A DNA stretch of 64,000 nt from Luscinia megarhynchos (Eukaryota; Chordata; Aves; Passeriformes; Turdidae): the NCBI GenBank assembly GCA_034336665.1, contig CM067592.1, positions 53,062,473 to 53,126,472 of the forward strand, written 5' to 3'. Under the pieces are notes generated by a model that was given only the letters and a program-made list of their open reading frames with translations, was not told the DNA's origin and did no database searches. Of the stretch, positions 10,688-20,723 are shown in pieces. Made by a program: the position numbers and the translations under genes. Within the stretch, counting starts at the first letter, position 1; each line of letters begins with the position of its first letter.

Positions 10688-10694
10688 AGAATGA
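10688..10694 (+). CDS. ZNF608: ZNF608 terminal coding exon, last codons and stop
   Basis: Only seven coding bases: A completes the split Arg, then GAA (Glu), then TGA at 10692-10694. The resulting ending, Gln-Arg-Arg-Glu, is the C-terminus I recall for mammalian ZNF608, which supports this splice over read-through into the intron. The rest of the exon is 3' UTR. Confidence 0.88.
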
Positions 10695-10877
10695 TGAATT
10701 TGGGGATGAACATTGTCATGTGACTGGATCACATGAGGAAGCGCTTTATTACAGACATCAGTTCCATGGTGTTAATTTGAAATGCCTTAATGGCAGGCAA
10801 AAACCAGTCATTTCATTTTTGTAAATTGCAGATTTTATCACAGAGTAACAAATGTTGCTGTAATTAGACTTCTGTTT

Positions 10878-10938
10878 TTATATATATATATATGCGTATA
10901 TATATATATACATATATATATAAAAATATATATATATT
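10878..10938. repeat. AT dinucleotide microsatellite in the 3' UTR
   Basis: Alternating TA of about 60 bp with a GC interruption (TATGCGTATA) and an AAAAA interruption. Self-complementary, so it can form hairpins in the RNA. Likely variable in length between individuals. Confidence 0.9.
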
Positions 10939-11059
10939 CTTTACTTTTTTTGTATCAGTACCAAGGCTCGCACACAGGGTCTGCTGCTAAGTTGCGAACC
11001 ACACACTAAATGGAGATATGTATTTGTCATGTTTAGAAGGCGTTAACTGCAAAAGGCTG

Positions 11060-11125
11060 TTTCTTTCTTTTCTCTTCTCCTTCTTCTCCTTCCTTTCCTT
11101 TTTCTTCTCTCTCTTTTCCTTTCCC
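11060..11125 (+). repeat. Pyrimidine (CT) tract in the 3' UTR
   Basis: About 65 bases of nearly pure C/T (TTCTCC-like units) just before the first AATAAA. Such tracts bind PTB-type proteins (known of the class); use here is inference. Confidence 0.8.
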
Positions 11126-11127
11126 GT

Positions 11128-11135
11128 TGTAAATA
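11128..11135 (+). promoter_or_regulatory. ZNF608: Pumilio-type site UGUAAAUA
   Basis: Exact match to the UGUANAUA consensus. It overlaps the first AATAAA, and its UGUA is also the cleavage factor Im motif. The context, directly upstream of a G/U-rich stretch, favours a role in 3'-end choice. Confidence 0.45.
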
Positions 11136-11137
11136 AA
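11132..11137 (+). terminator. ZNF608: Proximal poly(A) signal AATAAA
   Basis: Canonical hexamer about 440 bases after the stop codon. It is followed within 30 bases by a GU-rich stretch (TGTTATGTATCAGTGTG), the usual downstream element. Likely a genuine proximal poly(A) site, but unproven. Confidence 0.55.
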
Positions 11138-11370
11138 TAATGTTATGTATCAGTGTGCCTGAACCTTGCATACCCTTCTGGTATTTCCCACAAGCTCTCA
11201 GAGAGGCTAACTGTGATGACACTTTGGTACAATGTAGATGTCTATTTGGTGGTTCCTATTAAGATGCATCAGTGTAAAATGTTACTGTATTCACTGTTTC
11301 ATTGTAATTGTGTATTGTGAAAAATATACCTTTGGAAGGCATGGGGATTCTAGTACCACAAAAACTGTGT

Positions 11371-11378
11371 TGTATATA
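11371..11378 (+). promoter_or_regulatory. ZNF608: Pumilio-type site UGUAUAUA
   Basis: Exact UGUANAUA match in the distal 3' UTR. It would be included only in longer transcript forms. Confidence 0.4.
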
Positions 11379-11788
11379 ATGTATAGATTTTAAATGGAGA
11401 TAATGAGCATCTGTGAATAATGAAATGTCTTTTTTGATAATCTTGAATGGCAGATAACCTAATAGCCTGCATATGAGAAGACATCTGTGATTGTTCTATT
11501 ACTTGAATAGTCCTGCAGTCTTTTTTTTAATGTTTACAATTACCCAGATTTAGAGGAGAGACTTTAATGCCATTACCTGTTTACTTGTTTTATGCTGTAA
11601 CCTAGTTTATTTTATGTAAAACCTATATCAAATGCTTTCATTTTTTTACTTGCCTTAAATAATTTGGCAATCAGAATAATGAAAAAACTTTGATTTTTCT
11701 TAATTTTTTTTAATTTTTCTTTTGATTTCTGGGTGTTCTTGAGCCACTTTGAAAGATGTGTCATAGCTGTAGATAGCAGAGGGTGCAG

Positions 11789-11834
11789 CAATGGCACAGC
11801 TCCTAGTCGTGCTCCTGTTGGGCCTGTGCCATTG
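11789..11834. repeat. Perfect 11-bp inverted repeat in the distal 3' UTR
   Basis: CAATGGCACAG (11789-11799) and CTGTGCCATTG (11824-11834) are exact reverse complements separated by 24 bases. The block is more GC-rich than its surroundings. It may be an RNA stem-loop or a short palindromic insertion. Confidence 0.7.
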
Positions 11835-12442
11835 TCCTCTCCCAGCAGGCAGGGCAGGGTCCAAGCCAGATGGCAGATGGACCTCTTTCTGTTGACCCTG
11901 ATAGGCTCAAAAAAGGCCCATGGTAACACTTTAGATGGTATTAGTGGAACTGAAGTCTCTAATACCTGTTTTAGAGCAGCTCTGTATGCTATAAATTATA
12001 GGCAAATTTTTCCTATTATATGTGTATTGCCCTTCCCCCAAAAATGAATGGATGCCTAAAAACAGAGGACCTGTCAATTAAAAAAAAGTGAAATTCCTTT
12101 GCTGTGTCTAACCTGCATTACCATAAGATAAATATTTTATGTGGCTATACCACCAGTTTTGTTACAATGCAGTTAACAGAGTACACAGTAATATGAAATT
12201 GCTAATTGTGATGTGAAAAAAAAATCAGATTTACTGGTCAGGTTTTTGAGGCTTTAACTTTTTTCCTTTTCTGCATATCCCGGTAACATTGATTGTCAAA
12301 ACTGGTTTTTAAAGTTTTACTGTTTTTTTCGTTTTGTGTTTGTTGGATTTTTTTTGACAGGGTGAATTACTACAAGTTAAAGGTTGTTCTTGAAGTTGGT
12401 TCCATTTCTTCTACCTTGTGAATACTTAATACAGAAGGATGA

Positions 12443-12448
12443 ATTAAA
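12443..12448 (+). terminator. ZNF608: Candidate poly(A) signal ATTAAA
   Basis: The common variant hexamer, about 1.75 kb after the stop. The downstream context is only weakly GU-rich. Confidence 0.3.
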
Positions 12449-12745
12449 GATTCCCAACAGACAAGCACACTTGGACTTTTATATTACTATGATGAATCTG
12501 CCATTAATATTGCTATAATTGTTTTATTTTTATAGGCATAAAATCAGTTCCCTTAGTGAATAGTTATAAGGTTTATTGATTTTTACTACACATCATTCAT
12601 CTGTGGCTTACTATTATTGTCTTGTTCTGAACACATTCAGAAGTCTCACAGTGGTGACATACTACAAGTTAGCCTCATAAAAAATGGGAAGGAAGGGGTG
12701 TTTTCTTTGAAAAAGGGGATATTGTGAATGCAGGGCTCTTGAAAT

Positions 12746-12751
12746 AATAAA
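12746..12751 (+). terminator. ZNF608: Distal poly(A) signal candidate AATAAA
   Basis: Canonical hexamer about 2.05 kb after the stop, followed by T-rich and then GT-rich sequence (TGGCTTTTGTGTTG). This is a good candidate for the end of the longest ZNF608 transcript. Confidence 0.45.
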
Positions 12752-14884
12752 TGCCTTATTACTTCTATAGTAAAGGCTCAGATGGCTTTTGTGTTGAAAC
12801 ATACCATTGACTTTTGTTTTTTTCCGCCTAAACCATTAATGCTACCACAGCAAAACAGGTCTTACAAATTCACACCGTTGGTGATTTTGATTTAGTGTGG
12901 TTTGAGTGTCATCAGAACTGGAATGAATTACTCTGATTGATGCAGGGTAAGCAACAGTTAAAAGTACAATTAATGCTGTAGTTTTATTGTATCCCTGAAG
13001 CCCATAAGAGTGGCTAACATCTTGCCATTTATTGTCTTCCTCCACTTAAGATTATTAGGTCTTCCGTCTAGCTTCATAGCCTTCTTTTTGGTTTAACACT
13101 CTCCATACTGACCTCCCCAAAGGCTGTGCCACAGTCGGTGTCACTGTGGTTCAGCACTCCCCACAGCCAAAGGATATCCACCCACATGTCTGAGCACTCG
13201 TGTGCAGCTCCAGGGTCATCTCACCACTGTGTGAGCATCCAGAGGAGAGCCAACTGAAGCAGTAATATTTACACACCTGAGAGCTAAGAGCTGCAGAGGC
13301 TGGTCCCTGAAAAGGGGCACCAGAAGCATCATGGTACAAATACGTTTGCACTGTGTTTTCCTCAGGATGGAAAACATTCTGCTACTTCCAGCTGACCTCC
13401 ACCACCCTGTCCTTCCAGCAGCAGCTAACGGTGACCTTGCTTCTGTCTTTCATCCAGGTGTTGCTGGATGTCTTGCAAAGGTGAAGCAGGGCTTATGCAG
13501 TACACTCCTTTGGGTTTCTAAGTCTATTCATGTAAATGCAGCTAGAGAAATGAAAGGTCTGTCAGTGCAAGCTCATCACACAGGCTCAAAAAACCCAGCC
13601 AGGGAGCTACTACCTGTGATGCTTGCAGTGGGAAAAAAATGTGAACAGCAAAGGAGGGTGAGGTGCTTCTTGAGCCTGGCTGGCTACCAGGGCTGGCCTA
13701 AAGCTGATGAAAATGGGGGCTAAGAGAAACATAACGTCAATTTTGTAATTTTAGAATTCCCTGGTGGCCTTGGGGAATACCTGAGAAGTCACAGAGATAA
13801 TTCTGTGCCACGCATCCCCTCCTTGATTCTGGTTGGTGCTCTGGTTGGGCTTAACCATTTGGTCTCTAGTCACTCTTGTCACTCTGCTCTCAAAACAAGG
13901 ACCCCCAAAGGACATGAATTTAGAGAATCCCTGAATCCATCCTAAAACACACACGAGGGCTTGTTGATGGCATAAAATTTGGCATAAACAAAGGGCACTG
14001 TAGTGCCTTTCTACAGCTCTCCACCCTGGCTCTTCTCAGAGAATCACTGAGAGTCAGGCAGCGAGTCTAATTCACATTTTGTTCCTGGCATCAGAGTCTT
14101 GTCACTGTCACAACTGACAAAAGTACTGTCCTCATGTTCTGTCTCAGAATCTCACTCTTGTGTTTGCTTGCCACACTCTCTCCTCTTTTCCCCTCTCCCC
14201 TCTCTGTGCCACTTGCCAGCTTAATGAGCCTTCTTAGTCCATCTGATACCATCAAAACTCTATTTGCACATCTAAAAGCTTTCTGCATACATTTGTGAGC
14301 TTGACCCTTGATTAGTTCTCTCTCTTTCATCACAATTCCTCTGTTGACCTGCACCTTTTTCTTTATCTTAGATTGTGTTAATGTATCCTGCCTCTCTTTA
14401 GCCTACAGTGTTTGGGACAGAGAATATGTTTCACTCAAATTCATGTAGCACAGTTCATATTTATAGCTACCTCTTAATAATAGCTTCAGCCCCTCATGGA
14501 TGAAAGCACAAGATGCCATGAGTAGCTAGGACAGACCACTGTTAACAAGGAGCTTAAGGTAGCTGACAAAAAACATTACAGTTTTCAAAGGTATTTTGAA
14601 ATCCAGTGACTCTAAATTGTGAATGATACGAAGCCCACATAGGAAGTCTGAGCCTTTATCTCCCTGCATAGAGGGAACTGGAGACATACAGTCATTACTT
14701 AATGTGCCAGCTTTGTTCTGCTTTAGAAAGAAAGCTCTGATTCCACTTTTAGCACTTTTGTAGCTCTCTGCACTAAACACCCTATAGCATTACTGTGAAC
14801 TACTGCATTTTCCCTCGGGAAATTTTCTTTTTTCTAGTCAGTATTACCTAAGTTCTCATAGCTTCAGCCTTTTGCCAAAGTTGG

Positions 14885-14940
14885 CTTTTTTTTTCTCTTT
14901 TTTTTTTTTTCCTCTAATTCTTTCTTTTTTCTTTTCTTTT
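14885..14940. repeat. T-rich tract
   Basis: Runs of T broken by C; low-complexity pyrimidine sequence with no TSD that I can see. Confidence 0.75.
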
Positions 14941-17900
14941 GGAGGGAGGGTGTCGAATCTTACTGTTACGAAGAAATGCAAAGGATTTTAATTAATCAAA
15001 GGAGACATCAGCTGAAGTTGTGCATGTTCCAGTGGTGGGGAACCATTAAAATTCTGACACTGTTAGTGATTTCTGTACAACATATGCTAAATAGGGCTTT
15101 CAACTTCAGTTGCAGCTCTGAAATTTCTCATCTGAACTGATAAATTAGCGAACTTAAAGGTTTAGCAAAGGTAATTATTACTTGCAGGCTGGAAATATTT
15201 GTCATGAAGAAAACTGAATCTCCACCTTAAAATGATAGAAAAATGTTCTAAGGCTATGAAAGTAAGTTTTGTTATAAACAAATGAACTGCTGCAGATCCA
15301 GCTGATACCTGTAGTTCAGTTTCAGTAGCCTCACAGATGTTTCAGCAGCATTCTGTAGTCATTTTGAGTGGTATAGTGGTGTATGTTAATTAATTATATG
15401 ATATCTATCATTTGAGTTCACAGACAGTAGGACACCACTTGCTTACTGCTTTGGGCATAATGTTACAGGATTTCCTCATGAAACAGTGCAGCAGTGCCTG
15501 ATAAAAAGAATTAGATCAGTAGGCAAAGGCTCTCTGAAAGCCTACTTAAACCCTTAATACAGGAGTCTAATTTTAAGGCATCCATCTTGACAAGTAAATG
15601 ACTTTGGTTCTTTTAATTGTCTCCAAGGCCCTGAGGGTTTTACCAAGGCTTGCTCTCCCTGCCCAGCCTCCCACAGAGCTTCCTCTCCCCAGCCCTTCTC
15701 AGTGGTCCAGGACTCCCATTTCAGTCCAGGCTGGTTGTCTCTGGCTCAGGGATACAGATGCCTTGGGCTAGAGCTGTGCCCTAGTTGTCTTGCCCCTTTT
15801 CTGGGATCAGTGGAGTGGGACCTGCCAGCCTCCAGGAGCCCCCAGCCCTGGCTGCATCTTTAGAATGGCTAAGAATATGCAGTTTCTGCTATTAAGGGAT
15901 TTGTGATTAGGCTGTTTCTTACAGAATGTTATGCAGACCCCTGCTAATATTTTCTTTAATAGACAAATATAAGGTTAAAGAGGAATTTTGTCTTTATATG
16001 TATCAAATCAAACAGTGGAAATGAGGTGTGGAATAAAAAGCCCCAGACTGAAGAGCCCCCTGCATAGTTAACAGCCACCATGACAAAACAGTCCTTTTTT
16101 TCCTTATTTTTTTTAATCCTTCTTTCCTCAACATTATGAACTTGTGTTTGAGAGTCCAAGTGACACCAGAAATAACTTGGGGATACAGGAGCATTTTTTT
16201 TTCCTCTCTCCTTCCAGTGAGAGTGACTGAAAGGGCCAATTAGCTGTAAAAGGAGTTGGCTCTTAATACATGCACTCAAACTAGGCACCTTCTATATACA
16301 GAACATGTTTCTCATTAATGAGCTCCCTATTCAGCAGTGGTCAGCTCTGCTGCCTGCTTCAGCAAGCTGACTGCCTTCTTCCTTTGGGGCTCTCTGTTCC
16401 CCAGAAGAGAGTGGGAGGAACCACATCAAGGGCTACATGGACTGCAAAAACAGCTGAAATTTCTGCTCTTCCTTTGCTTATAAAAGCCAGAGCAAGGCTT
16501 GCTTTTTATATTCCTTTTGTTCATACCTTTCCCCAGTCTGTCAGTAAGTCAGCTTAAGTATTTGCAGTGATGAGCCTCATCAAGCCACTGATTTTCAAGT
16601 AGAGCTCCAGACAGAGAAGGTCGTTAAAATGTCAATGACAACATGTTCCATGCCGTGCACTGGAACATAACAATTTAATACCAAGCTATGCCACAAGTAT
16701 CTGCAGTCCTAATTCGTGATCTTCCTGATTGAAAAGAAGCTGATTTCCTTGAACAGAGAAATCGCCAAATCCTCTGACTCTAAATGACTTGTGGTTTTCC
16801 TGAAACCAGTTGACTGTTTTCTCTTTGATCTGCCACGATTTATTTCCCCAAAAAAGGTGTAGAAGAAACTGCTAGAGAAAGAAAACACTGAAAAAAGCAA
16901 GGCAGAGCCCAGTTCTTCATTCTAGAACACCTCTCATTAGGCTTAGGCAGGCTCTTCTGCAACTCTCACAAGGATTTGGCCCCTTGAGGCAGAGCAAATA
17001 ATTGCTATTTGATATAGCTCCTTCCTTCTTCCTTGAGGACATGCACATGTACTCTCTCAAATGCTCAAGTACTCACTCTCCCCTTCATTACAGGGTCACA
17101 TAAATGCTGTATGCATGATTTGATACCAGTTTGCTTAGGGGTTTCTTTTGTAATCCACGGGCAATAAAATAGCTCTCCAACAAGGACTGCTCAGCTTTGG
17201 CATTTTGTACCTGTACTCACACTAGGTCACAAGCTTTTAAAACCTGTCCTACTTCTAAAAGGGTTAGTGAACACACACTAAAATCCATACTAAAAGTTGT
17301 TTTAAAGGAGAGTGTACATCAGTGTATTGGCCTGGCAAATCATTCAATGCGCACCCAGAAAGGGGAGGGAAGATTAAATCTGGCCCTGATATGTAGGGAG
17401 GACAGAAGGCATTGGCATACAAGCAACTTGGCAGAGAACTTCTGAGTCTGCTCTAAAAGCTTGAGTGCTGTGCTCTGTAGTAAATACAGGGCTTTGGAGG
17501 GTTGTGGGTGCAGCAAGGTCACCTAAGCAGCACAAGGAGCAGTGGTGTCACGTAAGTCACTGAGCAGGTGCAGGTGAGTGCCCAGACACTGACACTGCAA
17601 ACTTCAGTGAGTCGTAGGAAAAGAAAGCTCTGGCATTGGACAGGAGACCTTCACTGTGGAGTTAAGGTCTAACAAATGCCCTCGGGGCAGATCTGGCTGT
17701 TCTGAAGCTGTTGAGTGCTTGCTGCATGCCGCAGGGTTATGAGCTGCCCTCTCAGCGTGCTCTGCTTTCCTCAGTGGCACAGGCCTGCAGCATCAAGGGA
17801 CAGGGTGCTTACAGTTCAAAGAGAGGAGAGTTTCCAAACACATCTGAGCAACTTACAGGGGATAAGATGGGATAAAGCATGGGTCAGTCTTAAAGTTCAA

Positions 17901-18581
17901 GCATGGCCTGACAAAAAGCTGTCTTTAGAGAGCACTACACCTGCCGCCTTGCTGACACGCAACTCACATGCCCCAAAGGACACGATTTCTCCTGGACGTC
18001 ATTCCAGCAGCTGTGCAATGGGAGTACACCTTCTCTGTCTGCCATCTGAAGGCAGGAGTAAATTACAGAGAAAGAGAACTTCATTGCAGAGTAGAAAATT
18101 ATCAGTCAAGGGACTGTATGTGGCAAACCAGAAGAGTGTGTCTCCAGTTACACTTCCTCTCATGGCAGTAAGGTGAAACCTTTGGTACGGTTCTCTCTCA
18201 TTGTTTGTTAACATTATCAATTCTTACATTCTTTTGGGCCCTGCTAAATGGCAGTATTAGATTACTAGTCACCAGTGTAAAGGGCCCATATGTCCTCATT
18301 AACAGGCTGATGTGTGTTTAAGAAGCCATTTTGAGTATTTTTTGCTGTAAGAAGGATATTTCCATCATGGGATATGATAATTTTGTATTTGCTTTTGTTT
18401 TGGCTGCTCTGTTTTCAAATATTAGCACTTCAGTGTGCAGCTTACATGAGCTCAGCTGAATTTTCAGGAGGGAGTATTTCATATGCTCCTAAGCTCAAAA
18501 TTGGTACTATACTTTCATATTTAGTGTCCTATATATTTAGAAATGCTTTACTGTCTTGTGATTTTTTTCCTTGTTGTGGTT

Positions 18582-18616
18582 TTGTTTGTTTGCTTGTTTG
18601 TTTGTTTGTTTGTTTA
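18582..18616. repeat. TTTG tetranucleotide microsatellite
   Basis: Eight or nine GTTT units with one GCTT interruption. The Cys/Leu/Phe-rich frames seen here are translation of the repeat. Confidence 0.85.
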
Positions 18617-20693
18617 TTTTAATCTTTGTTCAATTGAAAGAGAAAAAGAAGCTTGCAGGAATTCAACTTCGACAGTTTGGGGCCTTTCACCTCATTTTTT
18701 TATAAGGACAAAATTCCCAAACCATTCAGATTCTTATCAGGATCTGGTAACTGATAGGGAAAGCAAATTTCAAAACAGTCATTGATTTAATGAAGACAAC
18801 ATTTATCAATAATATTAGTACCCCTCTGACTCATGCTAAGACTCATTTGACTAGTATACAATGATCAGTAGGATGAGGATTGAAAACCTTCAAGATTTGG
18901 AGTTTGGAAGGCAAACACAGGACAGTTTTCAGGAGGCTTTACCACGGTGGCTAAGAGCAGTTAGGGATGCAGACCAGACTGCCATCTCCCTTTCACAACC
19001 CCACAGCTCTCTGAGATTATGCTTTGCCCCTGGGTTGCTGCTTAAATTTGCTATGCATTAGTCCCTAGTGATAGCACCAAGGTCAGATGCTCCACTCAAA
19101 CCAACAGCTGAATTACCTTCTGACACCGTCAAGAGCAAATTGCTAGCTAATCACTCAGGAAGGGAGACAACAACAAATATTTCTGTGACCAGTGAAGCTA
19201 ATAAAGACTAGTTTTCAGTGGATCTCTTTTCTCTTTAGACCCTCAGATGCTCAGATGCTAAAGCGTGATCTTCTGTTTTCCTGCATGAGTTTTTCCTGCA
19301 TGAGGCCACTAACAGATCATCTCTGCTTTGGTTTTTTTAGCAATACTTGCCAAAGTAGAGGCTCTCTTCCGAGCATCCAGTTTATTTGCAACTGGTCAAT
19401 GGGCTCAAATGTTTTGTGCTAGAGAAGGGTTGTAGGCTGGGTGTGGTCACAGGAGCTGTAAGTGAGGGCTTTGGAAGGGTCTCCTCTGCATGGCTTTATT
19501 GCATGTGTCTCCTGAGCAGCCAAAAAGCTGAAAGGTGGCAATGTTTCTGAGAGCATCTTTTACCCTCACAAAGATGGGAGGCACTCAGGGCCAGGCATGG
19601 ACCCTTTCTGTGAAATAATTCCTCTCCACTGTCTGGCACCATGCTCTTCATCACGTGTAAGGTGCAGAACCTCTCTGGTTAAACAGCTGTTGTAAACAAA
19701 AGTAACTGGTTCAGAATTTATTTAGTCCTAGGGTTAAGTTATGAACAAGGGAAACTGAAAAAAGCCTAGGTCATGGCTTTGAGTCTTAAATCCATCAATA
19801 ATAATGAGAATATATAACCTGGAAGTAGTCCATTATATTTATGTATTTAACTATAGGCTTTTGTGTCGTTATTATACACACAGAGGCAAAAAAAAAGGAG
19901 CCTGGATTTAAGAAAAGCTGTAGTCTCTTTTAAATGCTTTTGGGTGCCAGCAAGCAACAATGATTTTTTCTAGGTTAATAATAAGCTAGTTAAGATACAA
20001 AAAAAAAAAAAAAGAACAAAGTTATTTTTGAAAGCTCTGGGTAATAAGGACATAATGGTTTCATTATCTAAAGTTCAGTCACAACAAGGACAAAGAAATC
20101 CCTCTTATGTATGCTGAAGAGCTTTTCAGTTTTGAAAAAAAAATCAATACTATATTCACACTAATGTTGGCTTGCATAAAATATTGACTGTAGTCACACT
20201 GCTGGTTTTACATAAAGACTTAAAAGCAATTTTGGTTGTCTGAAAGATTCTAATTGTTTTTTCCTTTTCCTGAAAGAGTAATGAAAGGACAACTAAAAAG
20301 CAGAACTATATAGTTATTTTATAACTGGCACTAACAAATTTCACCAATTACGGAGTCCATTCTGTAAGCAATGAATGTGTGGCTCCCAATTAATCTAGTG
20401 TACCTCCAGGCAAGGTCTAAATCAGCTGGATACAGCTAAAGCAATTTGCACACAGCTAAAAGCAAATTGGAAAATAAGTGTTCCACACTACTGCCTATCT
20501 TTTCAAGCCAAATACACAATCAGTATTCTGGCAGCAGCACTCTGTCATGTTATTTGCAACTATCAATTTTAATTATAACAATTATTGATTAGTTGGGAAA
20601 GTGAATAATCTAATGTTCAAATGAGGTTGGCGCGGCTGCTGAGGATCATTTTTCGCTTTCCTGCACTTGTACATGCAGTGTTAGGAAACAGCA

Positions 20694-20723
20694 TGCAAAG
20701 AATATACCTGCAAAGAATATACC
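20694..20723. repeat. Perfect 15-bp tandem duplication
   Basis: TGCAAAGAATATACC occurs twice head to tail (20694-20708 and 20709-20723) with no mismatch, so it is probably recent or slippage-derived. It sits next to a unique AT-rich stretch. Confidence 0.85.

Larger units (their letters stand above)
10695..12770 (+). other. ZNF608: ZNF608 3' untranslated region (end uncertain)
   Basis: AT-rich sequence with several T-rich stretches, as expected for a long vertebrate 3' UTR. It includes an AT dinucleotide repeat (10878-10938), a pyrimidine tract (11060-11125), Pumilio-type sites, an 11-bp perfect hairpin (11789-11834) and several poly(A) signal candidates. The shortest form would end about 20-30 bases after 11137 and the longest near 12770. 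Which is used cannot be decided from sequence. Confidence 0.6.

Noticed and set aside
1889..10694. ZNF609 as the identity of the gene
   Set aside because: The detailed order of segments, the QRRE ending and the gene desert downstream fit ZNF608. ZNF609 lies in a gene-rich neighbourhood in mammals. An alignment to both would settle it.
13331..13723. 130-codon + strand frame
   Set aside because: No recognisable domain and no promoter or splice context; within chance length for a GC-richer patch.
17715..18176. 153-codon + strand frame
   Set aside because: Longest frame in the desert but with no domain, no conserved-looking block and no transcript signals.
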